From Pseudidiomarina indica (lineage in GTDB: Bacteria > Pseudomonadota > Gammaproteobacteria > Enterobacterales > Alteromonadaceae): 64,000 nucleotides of DNA. The stretch lies in assembly GCF_900104245.1 (NCBI RefSeq), contig NZ_FMXN01000004.1:62001-126000 (forward strand), in the 5' to 3' direction. The translations under genes and the position numbers were made by a program. The notes under the pieces are model-generated. The model was not told the DNA's origin. It did no database searches and saw only the letters and a program-made list of their open reading frames with translations. This document shows positions 45,591 to 53,677 of the stretch, piece by piece (the stretch's first letter is position 1; the number at the start of each line of letters is the position of its first letter).

Positions 45591-45889
45591 TTGCGATAAA
45601 CTTCCTCAAGTTTTTGCTTGGTATTCAAGCTCGTTAGGGCTTGCTCCAGCATGGTACGCCGCGCCACCAGCGCTTCTCGAATTTCACGGTCTTGCTCCAT
45701 AATAGCACTAAGTAAGGTCAGCTTTTCTAACTGCTGATCCTCATTTAGTTCCACCTGGTCTTCCGTCTGGCTCAACCGCTCCACCTCACGAACATACTCA
45801 ATCTCAAGCTCAATCAACGCTTCCCAATCTTCATTGCGAACGCTGTCCAACATCCGATTGGAATGCTGTAGTAATGTTCGATACGACAT
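45587..45889 (-). CDS. fliT: Flagellar chaperone FliT
   Basis: This small helical protein of about 100 aa (MSYRTLLQHSNRMLDSVRNEDW) corresponds to FliT, the FliD chaperone and FlhDC antagonist of enterics. The start at 45889 has GGAGGT 5 bp upstream. In-frame ATGs at 45910 and 45940 would give longer N-termini. It is placed after fliS as in enteric fliDST. The sequence is poorly conserved and the assignment rests mostly on position, length and the WEALIELE-like helix. Confidence 0.75.
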   Translation of the reverse strand: MSYRTLLQHSNRMLDSVRNEDWEALIELEIEYVREVERLSQTEDQVELNEDQQLEKLTLLSAIMEQDREIREALVARRTMLEQALTSLNTKQKLEEVYRN

Positions 45890-45944
45890 GATGACCTCCG
45901 TCGGTGTCATTTGGGCTGAGTGAGGGGGGCTGCTGGCCATTGTC

Positions 45945-46343
45945 CTAGACCTCTTCCGCCTGTGGTTGAATGGATTTCCAAGCCGAGCCAATCTCGTTCA
46001 ATAAATGAGCAGCTTCCGCCAACTTATTGACGTCATTGTGCAGATTAGCTTTCAGCAATAACTCACTCACATAGAGATAAATTGCTTCAAGATTATCAGC
46101 CATCTCACCACCAACCTCTTTATCCAGCGCCGCTAATAAGCCCTGCTGAACAATATCGATTGCTTTGGTGATTGCTTTGCCTTTTTCTGCAATATTCCCT
46201 TGTTCAATATGTAACTGAGCTGCACGGATATTTTTCTGCGCTCCATCGAACAGCAGAGAAATCAATTTATGTGGGCTCGCAGAGAAGACATCGCTCTCTA
46301 CGCTAACACGCCCATACGCTGCAGCTCCACGCATCCCATACAT
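45945..46343 (-). CDS. fliS: Flagellin chaperone FliS
   Basis: This 132-aa helical-bundle chaperone holds flagellin unfolded before export. It begins MYGMRGAAAYGRVSVES with the SPHKLISLLFDGAQKNI motif, and later shows EVGGEMADNLEAIYLYV, all typical of FliS. It lies 15 bp after fliD and is transcribed with it. Confidence 0.96.
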   Translation of the reverse strand: MYGMRGAAAYGRVSVESDVFSASPHKLISLLFDGAQKNIRAAQLHIEQGNIAEKGKAITKAIDIVQQGLLAALDKEVGGEMADNLEAIYLYVSELLLKANLHNDVNKLAEAAHLLNEIGSAWKSIQPQAEEV

Positions 46344-46358
46344 AGCAATAAACCTCGT

Positions 46359-47723
46359 TTACTTCTTCTGATTCAATTGCGCACTTAACATCGAAAACTG
46401 CTGCTGCAAATAAGCACTGGTCGAGTTCATGGTTGCTACCAAGCTATCCATCTGAGCAAACTGCTTCCGATACCGCTCCACCGTATTTAAAATCAACTCT
46501 TCTTCGCGCATGTAACGGTCTTCGGTGCGTTTAATGCTGGTTTTAAAGCCCTCAATACGGCTCGCCAACGGGCCTTCTTTGTGCAATAAATTGTCAACGG
46601 TCTGGTTGGTTAATGCGGCAAACCCTTTGGCATCATTCACACCACTGAAAAACGCACGCACATCATTAAGATCGTCGTTAACCAATGAGCGTAATTTGTC
46701 TTCGTCGAGTTTTAACTGACCGTTTAATTCAACCTCGATGCCAACTTCAAACAACCGGCTAAAGGCTCCCGTACCTTCAGTAGCTGCCGACATTGTTTGG
46801 CGCAACTGCGATTGAACTGTGCGCAAACCGCTATCGCCGAGCAACTGCCCTGATGCACCGCCGCTTGAATCGAAGTGATTTAAGCTGGCAATCGTTTTTT
46901 GTAATTCGTTGTACGCGTCAACAAAGCCTTTGATGCTGTCAACAATACTGTCTTGGTCACGGCTGACGGTGATGGTGGCCGTGCCTTCTTGTGCTAACGC
47001 TAAGGTAACCCCTTCGATAGCGCCTTCAACTTGGTTCGTTTGGCTACTGATCTGGATACCATTTATGGTGAAGCTCGCATTTTGCGCCGTAAGTTCCGTC
47101 GCTGTATCAATGCTAATCTGACCGGTTAACGCACCGCCATAACTGATGTTTGCGATGCCCGCATCAGTACCGGTTTTGGCTGAACTTAACACCAACCGAT
47201 GCGGTGTGCCGCTGCCATCATTAATAATCGATGCTTGAACATCAGACTGGGCGCTATTAATAGCGCGACGGATATCTTCCAGCGATGTTTTACCATCGGC
47301 TAATTCAATGGTATGCACCGTGCCATCACCTAGGGTGAGCACCACATCACCTGGGCCGCTTCCTAACGCTTGATTCTTATCAGCAACGCCATGAGTGGCC
47401 ACACTATATGAACGAGCCAACTGGCTGACGTTGACGTTATAGGTGCCTGGGGCTAAGTTTGACGAGGCTGCAACTGACAGTACGTCATTATTGACCGAGC
47501 TTTTCGTGGCACCGTAGGTATCTGCTTTTTCAAGTTTCTTAATGGCGTCTTGAAACTTGGTGAGCCCACTTTCTAACCGTCCATAGGCTGAAATTTTTGC
47601 TTCATAGCTTTGTTTTTGTTGCACAATGGGCACTAAGCGCTGACGTTCAGCGGCTTCTAACTGATTCAGAAGACCACTAAGGTCAAGCCCTGAACCAATC
47701 CCCAAAGCTGAAATTGATGCCAT
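46359..47723 (-). CDS. fliD: Flagellar filament cap protein FliD
   Basis: This 454-aa hook-associated protein 2 caps the filament and helps polymerise flagellin. The N-terminal MASISALGIGSGLDLSGLLNQLEAAER and the C-terminal coiled-coil tail match FliD. The start ATG at 47723 has AGGGG upstream and the family's N-terminus; the frame is open 23 codons further but without family similarity. It is first gene of fliD-fliS-fliT and lies about 85 bp downstream of a strong sigma-28 promoter. Confidence 0.96.
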   Translation of the reverse strand: MASISALGIGSGLDLSGLLNQLEAAERQRLVPIVQQKQSYEAKISAYGRLESGLTKFQDAIKKLEKADTYGATKSSVNNDVLSVAASSNLAPGTYNVNVSQLARSYSVATHGVADKNQALGSGPGDVVLTLGDGTVHTIELADGKTSLEDIRRAINSAQSDVQASIINDGSGTPHRLVLSSAKTGTDAGIANISYGGALTGQISIDTATELTAQNASFTINGIQISSQTNQVEGAIEGVTLALAQEGTATITVSRDQDSIVDSIKGFVDAYNELQKTIASLNHFDSSGGASGQLLGDSGLRTVQSQLRQTMSAATEGTGAFSRLFEVGIEVELNGQLKLDEDKLRSLVNDDLNDVRAFFSGVNDAKGFAALTNQTVDNLLHKEGPLASRIEGFKTSIKRTEDRYMREEELILNTVERYRKQFAQMDSLVATMNSTSAYLQQQFSMLSAQLNQKK

Positions 47724-47814
47724 GATTAAACCCCTATTTTCGATGGTGACAGCTTGCCTGAAAAATATGCAAACAAAGCTGTAAAAAAGCACAATTAATG
47801 TCGTCTATTTAACG

Positions 47815-47841
47815 TTATCGGCGGTCATGACCGCTTCTTTA
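47815..47841 (-). promoter_or_regulatory. Sigma-28 promoter of fliDST
   Basis: On the minus strand it reads TAAAG (47841-47837), a 14-bp spacer and GCCGATAA (47822-47815), which is a perfect match to the FliA consensus. The -35 overlaps the end of the PilZ/HD-GYP gene. Confidence 0.92.
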
Positions 47842-49545
47842 GTGTTCCGGTACTAACACATCCCGAATCCGCCCTAACTCTTTTAGACGAGCCCCTTCAA
47901 TCACTTCTCCCAATTTGCTGTCGGGTAGCCCTTTATGCGGTGCCAGACGTACTCGGCTCACTCGCCGTTGGGCGTCCAACCCTACCACCCAGGCCAATTC
48001 ACCTTTTTCGAAGCGCAGCAAGGAGCCAATGGGTAACACTCCAAAATGGGTCTGGTAACGTTTTACCCAAGCCTCGTCAAACTGATCCAACTTGGTTTGC
48101 AAGGACCGCGCCGCCGCAAATGCTGATAACGCCGGTCGATCGGGCCGCGACCGTTGCAAGGCATCAATGGCATCCACCACGGCTGCCGCCCGCGCCAACT
48201 GCCCAATCTCTTCGTGTTTTAACCCTTGAGGATAACCGGAACCATCCAAGCGTTCATTAATCTGCACCACCACATTCTGACAGATCACATCCGACAGCCA
48301 CTTCACGTCGCTCATTTTTTCCATCAGCTTTTGCACGTGGGTTTGCATTTCTTTATACAAATCCAAACTTAGGGTGGTGGCACGCCACAGCTCAGGTGCC
48401 AACATGCCTTTGCCCAAATCATGCATCATGGCAGCTGCCACCGAGGCTTTGCGCACCTCTCGTGGCAACTTCACCGAGTGAAGCAAATCTCCCAATCGCA
48501 CCGCCACCGCAAGCCCGTGTTTCACCCAGCGCGATTCTCGTTGCACGCAATACACCGCAAACAAACATTCTTGGCGGTCATCATCGAGCATATCCAGCAA
48601 GCGGTCGGCACTCTGTGATAATTGGTAGGCATTGACGGGCTGCCCTTGTTTGAGCATGACCATTTGACTATCCAAGTAACCAGCAATGCGCGCCATGCGC
48701 CGTGCCATGGGGGTGGCATAAGTATGCGCCTGGCGACGCCCTAAACGTTGATCATCTTCATCGCGAATACGGAATAATTCTGATTCACTGCGCTTGTCGC
48801 CGCTGGTGGCGTTTCGTGAGGCTTCCCGTTCAATTTCACGCACATAGCCCCACAGCTCCCGCTCTTGAGCTTTGCTAATATCAGCAAATTCAAACCCCAC
48901 CGCCAATACTTGTCGATCGGTGTCCGTTTTTAAATGGCGTACTTTGGCTTGTACTTGGAAGGTGGAACCGTTGGGAAAATACAGCTCAATTTCCGTTGCT
49001 AAATCAGGCAGCACTCGGGACACACCGTCTTGCATGTAGAATTCGACCAAGCAACCGGTGGCGGACAGGTCTTTTAAGTCCCCCCGTAATTCCACCAGCG
49101 CCATGTCATCGGTTTCGGTGCTCCGCAGTAGCACGCCCACATCCATGCCAATCCTCAAACTGGCTCGGAAGCTGGCACGACGTTGCTTCACGAAAATTTC
49201 GCGCGGCCAATCCACATAAGCAAATAAACGCCCTTCAACCGTCGAGAACTCTCGTACCGCCAACGGATTACTGCGCACCAAGCCACCCGGCGTGTGCCCC
49301 GACAAGATAAACTTGCCGCCTCGCCGTAATGAAGGCACCACATCGCGAATCGCGGTCAGGTCAAACAGCAGGTAGTCTTCTTCAAGTTGATCAACCAGCA
49401 CCACCGGATGACCTTTCTCGGCCGGCCCTAATAAGGTGAGCACGGCCACCCCAGGCTGGCTCAGCGCCTCAAAATAGGTGGCCAGTTCTACAATACTATT
49501 GACGGGGGTAAAGTCGTTGCTTGTTGGTTGCTTAGCGTCGCTCAC
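47839..49545 (-). CDS. YcgR-like PilZ protein fused to a divergent HD-GYP domain
   Basis: This 568-aa cytosolic protein has a YcgR-type N-terminal domain (about 20-110), a PilZ c-di-GMP-binding domain with R123-x3-R127 and D159-x-S161-x2-G164, a helical linker and a C-terminal HD-GYP phosphodiesterase-like domain. HD is at 375-376 and the GYP-like DGSGYP at 434-439. The canonical HHE metal motif is replaced by INE (429-431), so hydrolysis is doubtful. GTG 49545 has AAAGGAG upstream. A sigma-28 promoter precedes it, tying it to the late flagellar regulon, probably as a c-di-GMP brake. Confidence 0.88.
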   Translation of the reverse strand: MSDAKQPTSNDFTPVNSIVELATYFEALSQPGVAVLTLLGPAEKGHPVVLVDQLEEDYLLFDLTAIRDVVPSLRRGGKFILSGHTPGGLVRSNPLAVREFSTVEGRLFAYVDWPREIFVKQRRASFRASLRIGMDVGVLLRSTETDDMALVELRGDLKDLSATGCLVEFYMQDGVSRVLPDLATEIELYFPNGSTFQVQAKVRHLKTDTDRQVLAVGFEFADISKAQERELWGYVREIEREASRNATSGDKRSESELFRIRDEDDQRLGRRQAHTYATPMARRMARIAGYLDSQMVMLKQGQPVNAYQLSQSADRLLDMLDDDRQECLFAVYCVQRESRWVKHGLAVAVRLGDLLHSVKLPREVRKASVAAAMMHDLGKGMLAPELWRATTLSLDLYKEMQTHVQKLMEKMSDVKWLSDVICQNVVVQINERLDGSGYPQGLKHEEIGQLARAAAVVDAIDALQRSRPDRPALSAFAAARSLQTKLDQFDEAWVKRYQTHFGVLPIGSLLRFEKGELAWVVGLDAQRRVSRVRLAPHKGLPDSKLGEVIEGARLKELGRIRDVLVPEH

Positions 49546-49607
49546 GCGCTGCTCCTTTCCTTTTCATGCAATCTGCAACTCGGGTTCCTTGGGACGATAT
49601 AGCACAA

Positions 49608-49634
49608 CTATCGGCAACCCAACGCGTTTCTTTA
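49608..49634 (-). promoter_or_regulatory. Sigma-28 promoter of the PilZ/HD-GYP gene
   Basis: On the minus strand: TAAAG (49634-49630), a 14-bp spacer and GCCGATAG (49615-49608), one base from consensus. It is divergent from the fliC promoter in the same gap. Confidence 0.82.
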
Positions 49635-49683
49635 ATATAACAACCCGCGCCGGCAGTGGCAGAATATTATTTTAAAATTGCCC

Positions 49684-49710
49684 TAAAGTTTTTCTAAATC
49701 CCCCCGATAA
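49684..49710 (+). promoter_or_regulatory. Sigma-28 promoter of fliC
   Basis: TAAAG (49684-49688), a 14-bp spacer and CCCGATAA (49703-49710), one mismatch from the FliA consensus. It lies about 80 bp before the fliC ATG. Confidence 0.88.
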
Positions 49711-49788
49711 CCTCTAGCGACGGCAAGCCAACCTTGGCTGCCCACTTTGGAAACAGCCTACTTTTTTGGAAACAGAAGGAAAAGAGCT

Positions 49789-50583
49789 ATGTCAGTGATC
49801 AATACCAATATGACCTCATTGATTGGTCAACAAAACCTGATGAAGTCGCAGTCTGCACTGCAAACTTCAATGGAACGTTTATCCTCTGGCTTACGGATCA
49901 ACAGCGCTAAAGACGACGCTGCAGGCCAAGCCATCGCCAACAAAATGACTTCACAGATTCGTGGCCTTGCACAAGCACAGCGAAATGCAAACGATGGTAT
50001 CTCTCTGGCTCAAACTGCAGAAGGTACTTTGAATCAAGTAAACGATAACTTACAACGTATCCGTGAGTTAGCTGTTCAAGCTCGCAACGGAACAAACTCT
50101 GCTGAAGACATTGCTGCGCTTCAAGCTGAAGTTGATGAGCGTTTATTAGAGATCGCCCGTGTGGTTGACGATGCGGAATTTAACGGCATTAAGTTATTTG
50201 ACGGCGACGCCAATGGCTTTGATATCCAAGTTGGCGCGAATGATGGCGAAGTTATCAATATTGCACAGCTAGATTCAACAGCTTATAAATTGGGGACATT
50301 CGCTGTTGATACAGACGATCTTGCTGACTTAGATGTAGCGATTGAAGCAGTCGACGTTGCACGTAGCGATTTAGGTGCTAAACAAAACCGTTTTGAATCA
50401 GCTATCGACAATATCAGCACAACTATGACTAACCTGTCAGCTGCACGTTCACGCATTGAAGATGCTGACTACGCAGTAGAAGTGTCAAACATGACGCGTG
50501 CGCAAATCTTGCAACAAGCAGGTACCTCAGTATTGGCACAAGCCAACCAAGTACCACAGTCAGTGTTGTCACTGTTAGGTTAA
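49789..50583 (+). CDS. fliC: Flagellin
   Basis: This 264-aa filament protein keeps the conserved terminal D0-D1 domains (SVINTNMTSLIGQQNL..., SSGLRINSAKDDAAGQAIA, LAVQARNGTNS; C-terminal QQAGTSVLAQANQVPQSVLSLLG) with only a short central part. It therefore lacks the variable surface domain of longer flagellins. ATG 49789 fits the family start MSVINTN; the frame is open 14 codons upstream but with no family similarity. A sigma-28 promoter and a hairpin terminator bracket the gene as a single unit. Confidence 0.97.
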   Translation: MSVINTNMTSLIGQQNLMKSQSALQTSMERLSSGLRINSAKDDAAGQAIANKMTSQIRGLAQAQRNANDGISLAQTAEGTLNQVNDNLQRIRELAVQARNGTNSAEDIAALQAEVDERLLEIARVVDDAEFNGIKLFDGDANGFDIQVGANDGEVINIAQLDSTAYKLGTFAVDTDDLADLDVAIEAVDVARSDLGAKQNRFESAIDNISTTMTNLSAARSRIEDADYAVEVSNMTRAQILQQAGTSVLAQANQVPQSVLSLLG

Positions 50584-50611
50584 TTCCTCTTTTTAGTGGA
50601 ATCATCAATGC

Positions 50612-50641
50612 AACAGGCTCCTTTGGGAGCCTGTTTTGTTT
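50612..50641 (+). terminator. Rho-independent terminator of fliC
   Basis: AACAGGCTCC (50612-50621) pairs with GGAGCCTGTT (50626-50635) around TTTG, followed by a T-rich run. Confidence 0.9.
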
Positions 50642-50678
50642 GAGCGGTACCCACACTCATCGTTAAGGTCGCTTCATT

Positions 50679-51038
50679 ATGCTTGCCATCAATGCTCGTA
50701 TCAGTACCGATTCCTTGCTCAATGATTTGCTGCCGAAACTCAATGCGGTGGAGTTTATTATTGGCAAACGCCTCGCACGAGCCATCGACAGCACCACAGA
50801 CGCCATCGAATTAGCGCGCTTAACAGAGTTACAGCAGGAGTTTGAACTGGAGCTGCTGATGATTCACATGAATGTGGAGCACTTACTCAAGCGTTACGCC
50901 CCTATCCTGCAACCTGTTGATCAACTACCGGAAAACACCGTGCTGGATTTAACTGAGTCCGAACAGACCGCGCTGCAAGCCGCGGTGAACTTATACAACA
51001 AGGTCAGTGAATTAGGCGCTAAACTTAGTGCTGAATAA
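50679..51038 (+). CDS. Small helical protein of unknown function between fliC and flaG
   Basis: This 119-aa acidic protein begins MLAINARISTDSLLND and is predicted mostly helical from its heptad-like leucines (ELARLTELQQEFELELLMIH). I do not recognise a family. Its place between fliC and flaG, behind the fliC terminator and just ahead of the flaG sigma-28 promoter, suggests a flagellar chaperone or accessory role. Read-through from fliC is the only promoter I can see. A weak AAGG site precedes ATG 50679. Confidence 0.65.
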   Translation: MLAINARISTDSLLNDLLPKLNAVEFIIGKRLARAIDSTTDAIELARLTELQQEFELELLMIHMNVEHLLKRYAPILQPVDQLPENTVLDLTESEQTALQAAVNLYNKVSELGAKLSAE

Positions 51039-51039
51039 T

Positions 51040-51066
51040 TTAAGTTCCTGATCATGCTGCCGATAA
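51040..51066 (+). promoter_or_regulatory. Sigma-28 promoter of flaG
   Basis: TTAAG (51040-51044), a 14-bp spacer and a perfect -10 GCCGATAA (51059-51066), 43 bp before the flaG ATG. Confidence 0.85.
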
Positions 51067-51109
51067 TGCCCTTAGGAATCGTGGGCATTCATTCAAGGGA
51101 GTACTCGCT

Positions 51110-51457
51110 ATGGCAACACCAATTAAAGAGTCCAGTACCAATTGGCCGGCAGCAACGGCGGCGGCCGAACAACAACGTCTTGATCGGGTTTTACAACAAC
51201 TGCCTGCAGTTCGGCAAAGTGAAGCGCAAAAAGAGCTGAAACGGGATGACCTAGTCAAACCTTTGCAGCAAGTGAATGAGGTCATGAATAACTATGGCAT
51301 TCATTTTGAAATGAGCGACGACCACGGCAAAATAGTGATCAAAGTAGTGAATCAGGAATCCGGCGAACTTATCCGCCAAATTCCGTCAGAAGAAGTATTG
51401 CGAATTGCCGCTCATTTACATGAAGTATCAGGCTTATTGGTGCGAGAGCAGGCTTAA
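51110..51457 (+). CDS. flaG: Flagellar protein FlaG
   Basis: This 115-aa protein has the FlaG domain in its C-terminal half, with GIHFEMSDDHGKIVIKVV followed by ESGELIRQIPSEEVL. FlaG affects filament length in several bacteria. AAGGGAG lies 8 bp before ATG 51110. It has its own sigma-28 promoter, and its stop codon overlaps that of the convergent fliE. Confidence 0.92.
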   Translation: MATPIKESSTNWPAATAAAEQQRLDRVLQQLPAVRQSEAQKELKRDDLVKPLQQVNEVMNNYGIHFEMSDDHGKIVIKVVNQESGELIRQIPSEEVLRIAAHLHEVSGLLVREQA

Positions 51458-51807
51458 ACCTGCATATTCATAATCTCTTTGTAAGCGCTAACCAGCTTAT
51501 TACGGACTTGCACGCCCATTTCAAAGGCCAGCGCGGCTTTTTGCTTGTCCACCATCACCTGATTCAGTGACACGGACGGATCCCCCAGCTGGAAGCGCTG
51601 CGTATTTGTTTGTGCTGTTTGCTGCAACTGATTAATGCGCTGAATGGAGTTCTTTAACTCCCCCGCAAAACTACCAGGCGCGGCTGATTGATTGGCTGTC
51701 ACCGCGCCAGGTTGCACATTTAAATCAACCGCTAACCGAGGTGTCGTAACTTCAGATTTTAACGCTTGCATTTGTTGCAGTGCAGTTTGAATGGCTGGCA
51801 CACTCAT
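51454..51807 (-). CDS. fliE: Flagellar basal-body protein FliE
   Basis: This 117-aa protein links the MS ring to the rod. The C-terminal region with VSLNQVMVDKQKAALAFEMGVQVRNKLVSAYKEIMNM is typical of FliE. The gene is divergent from fliF rather than first in a fliEFG operon, which is the enterobacterial arrangement. The 174-bp gap between fliE and fliF (51808-51981) should contain class II promoters for both; I could not assign FlhDC boxes there. Confidence 0.95.
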   Translation of the reverse strand: MSVPAIQTALQQMQALKSEVTTPRLAVDLNVQPGAVTANQSAAPGSFAGELKNSIQRINQLQQTAQTNTQRFQLGDPSVSLNQVMVDKQKAALAFEMGVQVRNKLVSAYKEIMNMQV

Positions 51808-51981
51808 GCTGAAACCTCAATAAACAAACTTTTTGACTGTGGCCTAATTTACCACTGGCTGACTATGCTGAAGCGCATAATAGGGCATAAAAATGTGCGC
51901 TTATTTTGCCTTTGACTTGCGACTGCGTCCGCATAATGTGCAATAGATAAAACCCTTTTGCACGACCATCTGAGAGACCCA

Positions 51982-53676
51982 ATGGAAGCAACGCAAACGC
52001 AAACACCGTGGCTGGATAAACTGAAACAGCAAGGCTTAGTGCCATTACTGCTGGGCGGTGCTACCTTCGTCGGCTTGGTAATTGCTTTGATTTTGTGGGC
52101 CAGTGCCCCTGAATACCGCGTATTATACAGTAACTTAAGCGAAGCGGACGGCGGCCGAATTGTGAATGAACTGGAAGCCCGGCAAATCAAGTATCAACTC
52201 AATGGAGCGGGCACCATTTTAGTTCCGAGCAACCAAGTCCATAAGCTGCGTTTGCAAATGGCTGAGCAGGGCTTGCCTAACGGCGGCAACGTCGGTTTTA
52301 CCTTGATGGACAATCAAGCGTTCGGGATCAGTCAATTTGCCGAGCAGGTGAACTTCCAACGGGCCCTTGAAGGCGAGCTTGCCAGCTCGATGGAATCACT
52401 CGGGCCGGTACAGCGCGCCCGCGTGCATTTAGCCATGGCTAAACCCTCCGTATTTGTGCGCGAACGCGAACCTGCAAAAGCCTCGGTAGTGTTAACCTTG
52501 CACCCGGGTCGTTCTCTTGGGGAAGGCCAAGTGCAAGCCATTGTTCATATGGTGTCTAGCAGCGTTCCTGAGCTGGCTCCCGAGCAAGTTACGGTGGTCG
52601 ACCAACACGGCGCCCTGCTCTCCAATAATGATCGTGACAATCAACTCAGCAGCACCAAACTGGAATACATCCAACAAGTAGAGCGTTCATTCCAACAGCG
52701 GATTGAGAATATTCTTGCACCTATTTTAGGTCGCCAAAACATCAACGCCCAAGTGGTGGCACAAATTGACTTCTCCAAGCGTGAAGCCACTGCTGAGCGC
52801 TACACCCCCAACCAAACCCCTGATACCGCAGCGGTTCGTAGCATTCAGCGCAACATGTCTTTGCAAGGGAGTGGGGATGGTCCGATGGGTATTCCCGGCG
52901 CGTTAAGCAATACCCCGCCTGGGATTGCCGCTTCGCCCATCGAGATTGTTGAAGCCGACGAAGAAGCTGACAACACGCCTTCAAACCGTTCTCACGCGCT
53001 GCAACAAGACCAAGTGGTGAACTACGAAGTCGACCGCCTGATTGAGCATGTGGACCAACAGCGCGGGGAGCTACAGCGCTTGTCTGTCGCCGTTGTAGTG
53101 AATCATCGCACCGCCATCAATGAAGACGGCGACGTTGAATTAGTGCCGCGCAGCGAAGAAGAATTGCAATACATTCAACGTTTGGTTCGCCAAGCCATGG
53201 GCTTTTCAGAGCAGCGCGGCGATGAACTTGAGGTGGTGAACAGCCTCTTTATTCAAGAGGTGGACGATGTTAAAGAACTGCAGTGGTATCAAACCCCTGC
53301 GGTACTCGATATGACCCAAAATGTGATGCGTTATGTATTGGTGCTGATTGCAATCATTGTGTTGTATTTGGTCTTAGTTCGCCCCTTCTTACAGCGCTAT
53401 TTTGAGTTGAAAGAAATTGAAGCCGAAGCAGCATTGGCCAACAACCAAGGTAACTTGCGCGCTGTCGTGGGTGATGATGACAATGACACCGGCGGCTACA
53501 GTTCAGATTACGATGACTATGGACCCAATACTGAAAGCTCATTCCATTGGCCACAACAGCATAACAATAAGAGCTACACCCAAGCTTTAGCAAAAGCCAA
53601 AGATATCGCCAAGAATAACCCGCGTCAGGTGGCGCGAATCCTACAAAACTGGATGAACGAAGAGGAACAACTCTAA
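51982..53676 (+). CDS. fliF: Flagellar MS-ring protein FliF
   Basis: This 564-aa inner-membrane protein forms the MS ring, the base for rotor assembly. It has two transmembrane helices (near 20-45 and 450-475) flanking the periplasmic ring-building domains. It shows APEYRVLYSNLSEADGG near the start, and ends with a short FliG-binding tail (RILQNWMNEEEQL). ATG 51982 (MEATQTQ) is preferred to a TTG at 51958. It is the first gene of fliFGHIJKLMNOPQR. Confidence 0.97.
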   Translation: MEATQTQTPWLDKLKQQGLVPLLLGGATFVGLVIALILWASAPEYRVLYSNLSEADGGRIVNELEARQIKYQLNGAGTILVPSNQVHKLRLQMAEQGLPNGGNVGFTLMDNQAFGISQFAEQVNFQRALEGELASSMESLGPVQRARVHLAMAKPSVFVREREPAKASVVLTLHPGRSLGEGQVQAIVHMVSSSVPELAPEQVTVVDQHGALLSNNDRDNQLSSTKLEYIQQVERSFQQRIENILAPILGRQNINAQVVAQIDFSKREATAERYTPNQTPDTAAVRSIQRNMSLQGSGDGPMGIPGALSNTPPGIAASPIEIVEADEEADNTPSNRSHALQQDQVVNYEVDRLIEHVDQQRGELQRLSVAVVVNHRTAINEDGDVELVPRSEEELQYIQRLVRQAMGFSEQRGDELEVVNSLFIQEVDDVKELQWYQTPAVLDMTQNVMRYVLVLIAIIVLYLVLVRPFLQRYFELKEIEAEAALANNQGNLRAVVGDDDNDTGGYSSDYDDYGPNTESSFHWPQQHNNKSYTQALAKAKDIAKNNPRQVARILQNWMNEEEQL

Positions 53677-53677
53677 C

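Noticed and set aside
51808-51981. Search for FlhDC boxes in the fliE-fliF gap
   Set aside because: The gap is the expected place for class II promoters, but I could not find a convincing two-half-site FlhDC box by eye, so none is annotated.
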